A DNA stretch of 64,000 nt, taken from positions 1 to 64,000 of the forward strand of contig NZ_WJFC01000046.1 of the NCBI RefSeq assembly GCF_009725235.1. Reading direction: 5' to 3'. This document shows positions 1-9,018 of the stretch, one piece after another (within the stretch, counting starts at the first letter, position 1; each line of letters opens with the position of its first letter). Source of the stretch: Scytonema sp. UIC 10036. Lineage in GTDB: Bacteria > Cyanobacteriota > Cyanobacteriia > Cyanobacteriales > Nostocaceae. The translations under genes and the position numbers were made by a program. The notes under the pieces were generated by a model. It did no database searches. It worked only from the letters and a program-made list of their open reading frames with translations, and was not told the origin of the DNA.

Positions 1-9
1 CCACCCTAA

Positions 10-32
10 CCCTCCCCTTAGAAAGGGGAGGG
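10..32. repeat. GC-rich hairpin
   Basis: A near-perfect inverted repeat (CCCTCCCCTT, short loop, AGGGGAGGG) sits at the left edge. It could be the terminator of a gene left of the window or a dispersed cyanobacterial palindrome; no T-run follows it. The rest of 33-312 shows no coding potential I can support. Confidence 0.4.
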
Positions 33-312
33 AACTGAATTTCTCTTATTTCCACCCTTTCACGCGTGGGGATTAAGGGGGTAATATTGTGATTAAAATC
101 ACAACCAACCACTTTTCAAACAACCTCTGATAGATATGTCTTTTTGCGTTGTTTTTAATTAATTATCTTGCTACACAATAATTTCATAATGACAATCACT
201 ATTTCAATGGTAACTTTACACTTTTTTTGGTATTTGTTAAATATGGGTCTTTGCAAGCATTAGAGAAACCAGGGGAAATACTAAATCTTTTAAAGAGGAA
301 AATAATTACGGC

Positions 313-432
313 TTATACCAATTCCGTATGAAGATGCGCCTTATAAAACCCTTGTGTAGTTCCCCCAAGGCATCGGGGGATACCGGAGGCGGGGAAAAAT
401 AATTGCGTTTTCATAAAGAAACGGTATTAGTC
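313..432. repeat. MITE-like element with imperfect terminal inverted repeats
   Basis: The segment starts with TTATACCAATTCCGTATGAA and ends with a roughly complementary TTCATAAAGAAACGGTATTAG. It encloses a C-rich/G-rich core (CCCCCAAGGCATCGGGGG) but no ORF. Short non-coding palindromes with a TATACCAATT end are common in filamentous cyanobacteria. It lies about 110 bp upstream of the first NRPS gene. Confidence 0.4.
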
Positions 433-545
433 TGAAGGAGTTTTCTCAAAGTCCACACTGAAAGAAGACCGGGGGTACTGAGAAAATTCTGAAAACTCAC
501 TAAGTTTTTAAACATTACGCTAGTCGTTTCTAAGCACGTAGGATT

Positions 546-3500
546 ATGCTCCCTATGAATAAAAATTTATCCGCTTCGTCAAGTATTGAATCAGACAAAC
601 AATTAAATTACTGGAAACAACAACTAGCAAATGCTAGCTTAGTGTTGGAATTACCTACAGATAAGCCACGACCTTCAGTGCAAAGACGGGAAGTAATAAA
701 GCAGTCTTTTATACTTAATCGAACTTTGTTACAAGCGCTGTATGTAGTATCGCAACAAGAGGGTATAACCGTTTTCTCCACATTATTAGCAGCTTTCCAA
801 ACTCTTCTGTATCGATATAGTCGGCAAGAAGACATCTTAGTTGGATGTCCCATCATGGCAGACGATCGCCACCTCATGGAGGCAAAAGCTAGTACTTTGG
901 TGTTGCGAACCAATATGTCTGGCAATCCCAGTTTTCGGGATTTATTACAAAAAGTGCGTTTGGTTGTTTTAGAAGCAAGAGCTAACCAAGGCTTACCGTT
1001 TGAAAAACTTGTAGAAGAACTGCAGATAGAGCGATCGCCTTCATATCATCCGTTGTTCCAAGTCATGTTTGCTTTACAAAACACATCCGAGCAAACATTG
1101 GAATTCCCAGGGCAAACCATTACACCTGAGGATTTAGATAGCCTGACATCAAAATTAGATTTGACCTTATTAGTAGAAGAGCAGGAGAAAGAACTAAAAT
1201 TACAACTGGTATACCAGTGCTCTTTATTTTCGCCAGAACGCATCAATTGCATTCTGAATCAATACCAATATTTGCTTGAACAAATTGTTGCCGATACAAA
1301 CAAACCGATTAATTCCTATTCTCTGGTGACGCCAGAAACCCGTCCTTTACTTCCCGATCCAAGTGCAGTTCTACCCGAACCACGGTATGAGCTAGTCACT
1401 GATATGTTCGCATCGCGGGCTAACCTGACTCCAGAACAGTTCGCTATTTGTCAGGGCGATTGTTCTTGGACTTACGGAGAATTAGCTCGTCATGCAAATG
1501 CGATCGCAAAATTTCTGCTATCTCACAACATCAAGCCCGGAGATACGGTAGCTGTTTGCGGGTTAAAAAGTTTTGGGCTGATTGCCAGTATGCTCGGCGT
1601 CCTTTTAAGTAGAGGAGTCCTGCTAACTCTCGATAGCAACCTTCCTCGCAATCGCCAACAGCTCATGCTTGAGGCTGCAAAAGCAAAGCACATACTGTAC
1701 GTTGGCGCTCGGCGACCTGAAGATAGCTGGATGCAGGAGATTGTGTCTGTTGATGTCACTTCGGTAGACTCAGACAAAGGGCTATTACTGGATAGCGAAG
1801 CTTTTTCAAACTTAGAAACAGTCAATCTCCCCGAACTCGATCCTGACGATGCTGCTTACATTTTCTTTACTTCTGGAACCACCGGCACTCCTAAGGGAGT
1901 TTTGGGTTGTCACAAAGGGCTGAGCCACTTTCTCAGTTGGCAGAGACAAACATTTGCCATCACACCTCAAGATCGTAGCGCTCAATTAACAGGTCTATCG
2001 TTTGATGTTGTACTGAGAGACATTTTCTTGCCCTTAACCAGTGGAGCAACTCTTTGTCTGCTGCAAGACAGTTATGACCTCAGACCAGATCGCATTATCA
2101 CCTGGTTAGAACGCGAGCGGATCTCTATACTGCATACCGTTCCAGCACTTGCCCAATCGTGGTTGGTCGGGGTTCCGCAAGCAGTATCCTTGCCTTCTTT
2201 ACGATGGGTGTTCTTCGCAGGAGAACCTCTGACAGATACTCTCGTGCGTCAGTGGCGTAAATTTTTTCCTCTATCGAGAGAAATTGTCAATCTTTATGGG
2301 CCAACAGAAACAACTCTGGCAAAATGTTTCTATCAAGTGCCTGTCGATCCTTCACCAGGCGTTCAGCCAGTAGGATTACCACTGCCTGAAACTCAAGCAT
2401 TGGTGTTGGGAGAGAACCATACATTGTGCGGTATTGGTGAATCGGGTGAAATTGTTCTGCGTACACCATTCCGCACTTTAGGTTACGTCAATGCTCCGGA
2501 AGAATATCAAAAGCGGTTTGTGCAAAACCCCGATCGTAATGATAAGCAAGACCTACTTTACTATACAGGCGATCGCGGACGCTACCGTCTAGATGGTTCT
2601 TTAGAAATTCTGGGACGCCTCGACCACCAAGTTAAGATTCGCGGGATACGGGTCGAACTTGGAGAAATTCAGTCTGTACTGGGACAACACCCCGGCGTGA
2701 GAGAGAATGTTGTTTTATGCCGAGAGGACATTCTAGGCGAAAAGCGTTTGGTCGCTTATGTTGTTCTCAATCGAGAGCAGCCACCAACAATCACCGAACT
2801 GCGAAACTTCTTAAAGCAGCAGTTACCAGAATTTATGGTGCCATCAGTCTTCATGTTACTGGATAAGCTACCCCTGACAGCAAACGGCAAGGTCAATAGA
2901 TGGGCACTACCTGCACCAGATACAAGCAGACCCGATATTGAAGGAGTTTTTGTAGCACCCCGAAATCAGGTAGAAGAAGACCTAGCAGGAATTTGGTCGC
3001 AAATCCTCAGATTGGACTGCATTGGTATCCAAGATAACTTCTTTGAATTGGGAGGACATTCCCTGCAAGCAATGCAAGTCATTGGTCGGGTGCGCCAAAC
3101 CTTTGGTGTAGAAATTCCGTTACAGTCGTTATTTGAGACACCAACAATCGCGAGTTTAGCAAGTGCGATCGCCTTAAAGCAGAGCCAAGGAAACAAAGAA
3201 TATCAAACCATAACTCGAACCACCAACCGACAGTCATCTCCTTTATCCTTTGCACAAGCTAGACTGTGGTTTTTGGAACAACTAGAGCCGAATAACGCCG
3301 CTTATCACATTCCCGAAGTTTTGCGGTTGCAAGGTGACTTAAACGTAAGTGTGTTGCAACAGTCCTTAGACGCAATTGTTACCCATCACGAAGTTTTGCG
3401 AACCAACTTTGTTGCAGAAGATGGCAATCCAGTACAGGTTATTCGCGAACCAAGAGCCGTAGAACTGAAAATTTACGACCTCAAGGCTGCTTCGGAAACT

Positions 3501-6467
3501 GAAAATTCCCCTGTTGTACAACAGTTACTTCAAGATGAAGTACAGCGTCCTTTCGACCTCACATCAGATTTGATGTTGCGTGGTTGCTTGATAGTGCGAT
3601 CGCCACAAGAGCATATTTTATTGCTGGTGATGCACCATATCGCCACAGATGGTTGGTCAAAGAGCATTGTATTTGAGCAATTGACAACTCTTTACCAAGT
3701 ATTCGTTAATGGTTTGCCCAATCCACTACCAGAATTACCCATCCAGTATGCCGACTATGCAAATTGGCAACGTCAATGGCTCTGTGGTGAGGTGCTGAAA
3801 AGCCAACTGAACTATTGGCGACAGCAAATAGCAGGTGCAAACCCAGTTTTGGAATTACCTACAGATAGACCGCGACCACCCGTACAAACTTACCGAGGTG
3901 CAAAGCAGTCTTTTCTCATACCTAAAGATTTATTTACATCCGTACAAGCACTGTCACGGCAAGAGGGTGTGACGCTGTTTATGACATTGCTAGCAGCATT
4001 CCAAACTTTGCTGTACCGTTATAGCGGTCAGGAAGACATTTTGGTTGGTTCTCCCATTGCAGGGCGAAATCATGCCGAGACAGAAGGATTAATAGGATTT
4101 TTTGTCAATACATTGGTTTTCCGCAGCAACCTGTCTGGTAATCTCAGTTTTCGGGAATTATTGCAAAAGGTAAGATTGACGGCGATGTCCGCTTACGCCA
4201 ATCAAGACTTACCCTTTGAAAAACTTGTTCAAGAGTTGCAACCAGAGCGATCGCTCTCGTACCATCCCCTGTTCCAAGTGATGTTTGTCTTACAAAACAC
4301 ACCCAGACAAACATTAGAGTTGCCTGGATTGACTGTGACTCCTGTAGAAATAGATAGCTTAGCATCCCAATTAGATTTGGCTTTGTCAATTGAAGAAACC
4401 GAACAGGGATTGCGAGGAATATGGGAATACAACACCGACTTGTTTGACGTCGGCACTATCGAGCGCCTGAACGGGCATTTTCAGACATTACTAGAAGCAA
4501 TTGTTGCTTTTCCAGAGCAAGTAGTTGGTCAATTGCCAATGCTCACATCCGCCGAACACCAATTGTTAAGTGAGTGGAATAATACTCAAGTAGATTATCC
4601 GCAACGGTGCATTCATGAATTGTTTGAAGAGCAAGTCAAGCGCAGTCCAAATGCCGTGGCAGCTGTGTTCGAGAATGAGCAATTGACATATCAAGAGTTG
4701 AACAATCGCGCCAACCAATTAGCCCACTACCTGAAAACTCTGGGTGTCGAACCAGGTGTCTTAGTTGGCATTTGTATGGAACGTTCTTTAGAGGTAGTCG
4801 TAGGGCAGTTGGGAATTCTGAAGGCTGGTGGGGCTTATGTACCTCTCGATCCAGAGTATCCAAAAGACCGATTAACCTTCCTCATAGAAGATACCCAAGT
4901 ACCAGTCATACTGACTCACAAAAAGTGTATTGAAAGTTTACCAACTCATGAAGCGCAATTGGTTTGTTTGGATTCAGATTGGGAACTCATAAGTGGGTAT
5001 AGCCAACAAAACCCTGACTGTCAGATAAGAGCTGATTCTTTGCTGTACATCATCTACACCTCTGGTTCTACAGGAAAACCCAAAGGTGTCATGATTCCTC
5101 ACCGTGGAATCAGTAATATGCTCCACTGGCGGCAAGAAACGTTTAGACTGACTGCACAAGATAAAGTCTTACAAACCTATTCTTTGAGCTTTGACCCCTC
5201 AGTGTGGCAAATATTCTGGCCCTTATCATTTGGTGCTCAGTTGGTGATGGCTCGTCCTCACGGACACAAAGATACGGGTTATTTGGTGAATGAGATTATT
5301 GAGCGACAAATCACCGTTATTGGCTTAGTGCCATCTATAATGAATGCGTTGTTAGAGGAAAAGAAATTTGAACAGTGTCGAAGCCTCAGACACGTCACTA
5401 CTGGTGGTGAAGTTCTATCAGTAGAGTTGATGGATCGCTTTCACGAGCGTTTAAATTTAGGCAATCTTTTGGTAAATTGCTACGGTCCTACAGAAGCGTC
5501 TATCGATGTTACGGCTTGGCTGAGTCAGCCCGGTGTACAAAACACTAATGTTCCCATTGGTCGTCCAATTCCTAACGTGCAGACCTATATCTTAGACGCA
5601 AATTTACAGCCCGTGCCTGTTGGTCATGTAGGAGAGTTGCACATAGGCGGGATTGGTTTGGCGACAGGTTATCTCAACCGTCCCGAACTGACACAAGAAA
5701 AGTTTATTCCCAACTCATGGAGTCATGAAACAGGAGCAAAACTTTACAAAACTGGAGATTTAGCACGTTACTTGTCAGATGGAAATATTGAATTTTTGGG
5801 TAGAATTGATTACCAAGTCAAAATTCGCGGTTTCCGTATTGAATTGGGAGAAGTTGAAGCATCGCTCAGCCAACATCCAGCAGTACAACAAACATTAGTC
5901 ATGGCTAGAGAGGATGTTCCTGGGGACAAACGGTTGGTTGCGTATGTTGTTCTCAATCCCGATTCAAATGCCTTAAACTCAAATGAATTGCGAAGTTTTT
6001 TAAAAGAGTGTCTACCAGAGCATATGGTGCCATCTGCTTTTGTCATCTTGGATAAGATGCCATTGTACCCGAATGGAAAAGTAAATCGGCGTGAATTACC
6101 TGCTCCAGATGCATCTCATTTTAGCGCTCGTAACAACTTTGTTGCACCCCGAACTTCTACAGAGGAAGCTCTTGCTGAGATTTGGTCGCAAGTTCTGGGT
6201 ATAGAACAAGTTAGCATTTACGATAACTTCTTTGAACTAGGCGGGCATTCACTATTGGTTACACAAGCAATATCCCGCTCGCGCCAAGCTTTCGGTATAG
6301 AAATGCCTTTGAGCCGCTTTTTTGAAACGCCAAGAATTGCTGATTTAGCTGAATTTATTCTCCAAATTCAAGCTGAGACAATAAAGGATGATGAAATAAA
6401 TTCTTTGTTAGCTGAATTGGATAATTTATCAGATGAAGAAGCGCAATTTTTATTGGCTAATGGCTAA
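546..6467 (+). CDS. Non-ribosomal peptide synthetase, half C-A-PCP-C-A-PCP
   Basis: Two-module NRPS of 1973 aa that should load two amino acids and join them. Residues ~20-275 are only the C-terminal lobe of a condensation domain: the HHxxxDG lobe is missing and the usual IGFFVNT motif is degenerate. A1 spans ~280-790 (TSGTTGTPKG at ~442, YGPTE, GDRGRY), PCP1 has LGGHSL with Ser at ~839, C2 ~898-1338 carries an intact HHIATDGWS (~1029), A2 ~1350-1851 has YTSGSTGKPKG (~1505), and PCP2 has LGGHSL with Ser at ~1901. Hand-read ten-residue codes are DVRHFALLAK (A1) and DPWGTGCIDK (A2); I cannot assign substrates from them. It ends in an acidic tail (LSDEEAQ) without a thioesterase, so it probably hands its product to a partner not seen here. 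ATG 546 and ATG 555 are both possible starts, with only a short AGG upstream. It is isolated from the second cluster. Confidence 0.93.
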   Translation: MLPMNKNLSASSSIESDKQLNYWKQQLANASLVLELPTDKPRPSVQRREVIKQSFILNRTLLQALYVVSQQEGITVFSTLLAAFQTLLYRYSRQEDILVGCPIMADDRHLMEAKASTLVLRTNMSGNPSFRDLLQKVRLVVLEARANQGLPFEKLVEELQIERSPSYHPLFQVMFALQNTSEQTLEFPGQTITPEDLDSLTSKLDLTLLVEEQEKELKLQLVYQCSLFSPERINCILNQYQYLLEQIVADTNKPINSYSLVTPETRPLLPDPSAVLPEPRYELVTDMFASRANLTPEQFAICQGDCSWTYGELARHANAIAKFLLSHNIKPGDTVAVCGLKSFGLIASMLGVLLSRGVLLTLDSNLPRNRQQLMLEAAKAKHILYVGARRPEDSWMQEIVSVDVTSVDSDKGLLLDSEAFSNLETVNLPELDPDDAAYIFFTSGTTGTPKGVLGCHKGLSHFLSWQRQTFAITPQDRSAQLTGLSFDVVLRDIFLPLTSGATLCLLQDSYDLRPDRIITWLERERISILHTVPALAQSWLVGVPQAVSLPSLRWVFFAGEPLTDTLVRQWRKFFPLSREIVNLYGPTETTLAKCFYQVPVDPSPGVQPVGLPLPETQALVLGENHTLCGIGESGEIVLRTPFRTLGYVNAPEEYQKRFVQNPDRNDKQDLLYYTGDRGRYRLDGSLEILGRLDHQVKIRGIRVELGEIQSVLGQHPGVRENVVLCREDILGEKRLVAYVVLNREQPPTITELRNFLKQQLPEFMVPSVFMLLDKLPLTANGKVNRWALPAPDTSRPDIEGVFVAPRNQVEEDLAGIWSQILRLDCIGIQDNFFELGGHSLQAMQVIGRVRQTFGVEIPLQSLFETPTIASLASAIALKQSQGNKEYQTITRTTNRQSSPLSFAQARLWFLEQLEPNNAAYHIPEVLRLQGDLNVSVLQQSLDAIVTHHEVLRTNFVAEDGNPVQVIREPRAVELKIYDLKAASETENSPVVQQLLQDEVQRPFDLTSDLMLRGCLIVRSPQEHILLLVMHHIATDGWSKSIVFEQLTTLYQVFVNGLPNPLPELPIQYADYANWQRQWLCGEVLKSQLNYWRQQIAGANPVLELPTDRPRPPVQTYRGAKQSFLIPKDLFTSVQALSRQEGVTLFMTLLAAFQTLLYRYSGQEDILVGSPIAGRNHAETEGLIGFFVNTLVFRSNLSGNLSFRELLQKVRLTAMSAYANQDLPFEKLVQELQPERSLSYHPLFQVMFVLQNTPRQTLELPGLTVTPVEIDSLASQLDLALSIEETEQGLRGIWEYNTDLFDVGTIERLNGHFQTLLEAIVAFPEQVVGQLPMLTSAEHQLLSEWNNTQVDYPQRCIHELFEEQVKRSPNAVAAVFENEQLTYQELNNRANQLAHYLKTLGVEPGVLVGICMERSLEVVVGQLGILKAGGAYVPLDPEYPKDRLTFLIEDTQVPVILTHKKCIESLPTHEAQLVCLDSDWELISGYSQQNPDCQIRADSLLYIIYTSGSTGKPKGVMIPHRGISNMLHWRQETFRLTAQDKVLQTYSLSFDPSVWQIFWPLSFGAQLVMARPHGHKDTGYLVNEIIERQITVIGLVPSIMNALLEEKKFEQCRSLRHVTTGGEVLSVELMDRFHERLNLGNLLVNCYGPTEASIDVTAWLSQPGVQNTNVPIGRPIPNVQTYILDANLQPVPVGHVGELHIGGIGLATGYLNRPELTQEKFIPNSWSHETGAKLYKTGDLARYLSDGNIEFLGRIDYQVKIRGFRIELGEVEASLSQHPAVQQTLVMAREDVPGDKRLVAYVVLNPDSNALNSNELRSFLKECLPEHMVPSAFVILDKMPLYPNGKVNRRELPAPDASHFSARNNFVAPRTSTEEALAEIWSQVLGIEQVSIYDNFFELGGHSLLVTQAISRSRQAFGIEMPLSRFFETPRIADLAEFILQIQAETIKDDEINSLLAELDNLSDEEAQFLLANG

Positions 6468-6499
6468 TAGCTAATGGCTAATAGCTAATGGCTAATGGC
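6455..6499. repeat. Tandem heptamer array (GGCTAAT-type) across the NRPS stop codon
   Basis: About six units of GGCTAAT/AGCTAAT begin inside the last codons of the NRPS gene and run past its TAA, so the final residues LANG are written by the repeat. This is a typical cyanobacterial short tandem repeat. Confidence 0.75.
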
Positions 6500-6520
6500 T
6501 ACTAAAAGTTAGCTCTGGTG

Positions 6521-6632
6521 CAATACTGCAAGGGCTGAGAGAATTGTAGGTTGGGTTGAGCACAAGCGTTACCCAACAAATGCCGATAAATGTTGGGTTT
6601 CGTTCCTCAACCCAACCTACCTTAAATTTGAA
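6521..6632 (+). repeat. Palindromic dispersed element, copy 1
   Basis: The element contains GTAGGTTGGGTTGAG, an inner AACCCAACA/TGTTGGGTTT pair and a closing CTCAACCCAACCTAC, preceded by CAATACTGCAAGGGCTGAGA. A second copy lies in the opposite orientation at 21235-21344 and includes the same non-palindromic flank, so the unit is about 110 bp. It is non-coding. Confidence 0.8.
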
Positions 6633-6770
6633 TTTTTAGCTTAACCGACAAGTATTGGGTGATATCTAATATCATTTGAGGTGGGAATATTTTTGAGTAT
6701 TTTTGCTGTATTCTCAATACTGTATCCACTGCTTGCTGCTTTTACCAAAATCTCAAACAAACTCTGCTGG

Positions 6771-7202
6771 TCATGAACTTCTCGATGATAGACTTCCCAA
6801 AAGCCGATCGCGAATCGCTCTTAATTCCTCCTGGCTATCAACCGGACATCGAGGCGGCGGCAGTTCAGTATTAGGCCAGCCAGCTAAATCAAAGCAAGGG
6901 CATAGCAGAGGCGGCATACCCATATTCCTTGCGGGTATTGGCATATTGCAACGAGCACAAGGAGCCACTTCCCAAGCAGGTGACAGCAATTGTGCTATTG
7001 TTTCGTGAGTACCTTCCAGATAACAGTCTCCTGCATCTGGCGAAGTAATTCGCTCCCAACACTCTTCAAATTCATCACTGTACCGATTGCCATTAACAAC
7101 TTCTCTCAGCTGCAAGGTTGCAGCGCCGTTGTCAATAACAACCCTTTTGCCTAGCTGAAACCAGTAAGCTAAATACTGTTTAACGTCGTTTGTTGATGCC
7201 AT
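6771..7202 (-). CDS. Cysteine-rich conserved-type hypothetical protein
   Basis: A 143-aa protein of unknown function that starts MASTNDVKQYLAYWFQLGK. Its second half has a zinc-ribbon-like set of cysteines (CARC at ~82-85, then CPC at ~101-103 and a later RCPV), which suggests metal binding. There is no signal peptide or membrane segment. It lies downstream of cobU on the same strand with a 137-bp gap, so it could be co-transcribed. Its codon use and length look genuine, and the overlapping plus-strand ORF has no recognisable features. I recall similar short proteins in cyanobacteria but cannot name the family. Confidence 0.7.
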   Translation of the reverse strand: MASTNDVKQYLAYWFQLGKRVVIDNGAATLQLREVVNGNRYSDEFEECWERITSPDAGDCYLEGTHETIAQLLSPAWEVAPCARCNMPIPARNMGMPPLLCPCFDLAGWPNTELPPPRCPVDSQEELRAIRDRLLGSLSSRSS

Positions 7203-7268
7203 ATAACAATTTTACAGTTTGTATCTGGGCTTTTCAGTTGCGAATCTTGAATAAACAATTAAGAATAG

Positions 7269-7286
7269 TTTCTAATTAATTAGAAA
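7269..7286. repeat. 18-bp perfect AT-rich palindrome
   Basis: TTTCTAATTAATTAGAAA is fully self-complementary and lies between cobU and the downstream cysteine-rich gene. It could be an operator or a weak stem; no function can be assigned from sequence alone. Confidence 0.45.
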
Positions 7287-7339
7287 TGATTCATTAGTTA
7301 TGAGTCATCTGTCATTAGTCAATTGTGTTCGTTACTCCC

Positions 7340-7888
7340 TCATCCTCCCGAACCTGATATTGGAGAACCAAGTATGTTGAGATTAAGAGCATAGCCCCCA
7401 GTGACCAAATAAACAGTATCAGCAATCCCACCTAACTGACGTACCAAAGAACCCAAGCGATCGCGAAACGTTCTCCCCGCAGAATAGGCAGGCACTACAC
7501 CCCAACCCGTTTCCTCAGCGACAAAAATCAGATCGGCAGCAACAAGCTGCACGGTGTCTAAAAACTCTTGAACGGTATTTTGCCAGTTGCAATCATCTTG
7601 TTCTAAAAGATTGGCAACCCAAGTTCCTAAAGCATCTACCAAAAGGCACGTATTTGGTTTAGCCTCAGCAAGTGCAGCTGATAATTCCTCTGGCACCTCC
7701 AATGTCACCCAATCGTGGGGACGCCGTTGTTGGTGCTGTTGAACGCGTTGCATCCACTCTTCATCATTTGAATCAAGAGTTGCCGTTGCTATGTAGACAA
7801 CTGCTTTGTTTGACTGTACTGCCAAAGTTTCTGCCCATTCACTTTTACCAGAACGTGTCGGTCCGGTTACTAAAATAATTTTACTCAA
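7340..7888 (-). CDS. cobU: Adenosylcobinamide kinase / adenosylcobinamide-phosphate guanylyltransferase
   Basis: This bifunctional cobalamin enzyme phosphorylates adenosylcobinamide and then transfers GMP from GTP for nucleotide-loop assembly in the cytoplasm. The 182-aa protein opens MSKIILVTGPTRSGKSEWAE with the P-loop GPTRSGKS at residues ~9-16. It then shows VYIATAT, the LLVDALGTWVANLL segment and the late EETGWGVVPAYSAGR/FRDRLG motifs of CobU/CobP. The length is normal for the family. The start is a TTG codon at 7888: an in-frame TAA lies just upstream and the family's N-terminus begins exactly here. No other cobalamin gene is visible nearby, so it is an isolated pathway gene. Confidence 0.95.
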   Translation of the reverse strand: MSKIILVTGPTRSGKSEWAETLAVQSNKAVVYIATATLDSNDEEWMQRVQQHQQRRPHDWVTLEVPEELSAALAEAKPNTCLLVDALGTWVANLLEQDDCNWQNTVQEFLDTVQLVAADLIFVAEETGWGVVPAYSAGRTFRDRLGSLVRQLGGIADTVYLVTGGYALNLNILGSPISGSGG

Positions 7889-8055
7889 AGCTATTTACCA
7901 AATTTTTCATTTCGAGACTGGCATTTTGTAGCCTAATAACTTTAAATATAAAGACTGGCACGATTTCAAGGAGAAAGTGTAAAGTGAATAAATGTAATTT
8001 ATTTTACAACTTTATCCTGAATCATTCATCCTTTATCCTTTCTAGAGATATTCAT

Positions 8056-8826
8056 ATGAGAACAGGAGTAAAACGCATAGAAGCAACTTTACACGATTTG
8101 GGGACTCGCAATACCGCCTCCACCGAACCAGAGACTTCCACCAAGAAACCTCTATCGTTTCGGATTAGCATTGGGACATCAGAAACAGCTTCTAATACTG
8201 AGGTACCATCTGAAAACGAGTTAACTACTCCACCAGAGGAGGATTTACCCCCTCATGATAATTCCGTGCAGACGTTTCCCGCGCAAGAAAGCGGTTGCAA
8301 AGCACCCAGTCTCCCAAAATTAAAAACTCCTAACTTTTCCAGCCACCGAAATGCAGCTAATCCAGGATTAGCAATGAATATATTGCTAGAAATCCAAGAG
8401 ACTGTTGCTTCTTGGCAATCAGAATTACAAATAATTGTTAAGCAAATTCAAGATATTTACTTAGAGGGACCGATTGTCAATGGTTGGTTGGAGTCTCGCG
8501 AACGCCAATCGCAACAAGGAGGAACTGCAACATTGCGCCATGCAGAAGTCGATCGCCTCATGGATTATGTAGAAGAAATTTGTACATCTGACGGTAATGT
8601 TGCCTGTCAATCATCTCGTGCTGGGTATCGTTTGTGTGGCTTGGATACCTCAGGTAGAGTGTGGTCGCGCCCGTGTCCGCAAGAACAAGTTGCTAGTGTC
8701 AGTGTAGCGATCGCACGTTACCAAAAACTGCGCCAACTCCTGGGACGCAAGCAATATTTAGAAACCCGTCTTGCACGACTGGCAGAAACTCTCGTGATTT
8801 TGCACGGTCACATTCAAACACCGTAA
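8056..8826 (+). CDS. Hypothetical protein with disordered N-terminus
   Basis: I do not recognise this protein. I place the start at ATG 8056 (MRTGVKRIEATLHDLG, 256 aa), because the upstream GTG at 7984 would add an unconvincing 24-residue leader. Residues ~1-110 are low-complexity and rich in Ser, Thr, Pro and Glu. From ~115 on the protein is predicted helical (MNILLEIQETVASWQSELQ...QDIYLEGPIVNGWLES) and contains two cysteine-bearing stretches (EEICTSDGNVACQ, YRLCGLD). It ends in a basic helical segment (YQKLRQLLGRKQYLETRL). The folded half looks like a soluble helical domain. It stands alone between cobU (divergent) and the glycosyltransferase genes. Confidence 0.65.
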   Translation: MRTGVKRIEATLHDLGTRNTASTEPETSTKKPLSFRISIGTSETASNTEVPSENELTTPPEEDLPPHDNSVQTFPAQESGCKAPSLPKLKTPNFSSHRNAANPGLAMNILLEIQETVASWQSELQIIVKQIQDIYLEGPIVNGWLESRERQSQQGGTATLRHAEVDRLMDYVEEICTSDGNVACQSSRAGYRLCGLDTSGRVWSRPCPQEQVASVSVAIARYQKLRQLLGRKQYLETRLARLAETLVILHGHIQTP

Positions 8827-8948
8827 GTTAAGAATTCTCGTAGTTGGACAAAAAATCAAAAATTCTTTTGTTTTCTCCGAAAAAACTCGGTTGGTGATAT
8901 GGAAATCTTTGGTATAGATTAGCTCCAGAGTAGGCTAAAACAGTAATC

Positions 8949-9015
8949 AGTGAAGAGTTATCAGTCATAACTGATAACTGATAACCCATCACCGATCGCT
9001 AATAACTGATGACTA
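8949..9015. repeat. Short tandem repeats (ATAACTGATAACTG type)
   Basis: Repeated CTGATAACTGATAAC and TAACTGATGAC words form an imperfect array that ends just before the first glycosyltransferase start codon. It therefore makes up most of that gene's 5' leader. Confidence 0.6.
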
Positions 9016-9018
9016 AAT

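Noticed and set aside
6703..7008. 101-aa plus-strand ORF
   Set aside because: It is antisense to the cysteine-rich gene, which has the more protein-like composition.
7984..8055. Upstream GTG start of the hypothetical gene at 8056
   Set aside because: The extra 24 residues (MNKCNLFYNFILNHSS...) derive from AT-rich leader sequence with repeat-like words; ATG 8056 is more credible.
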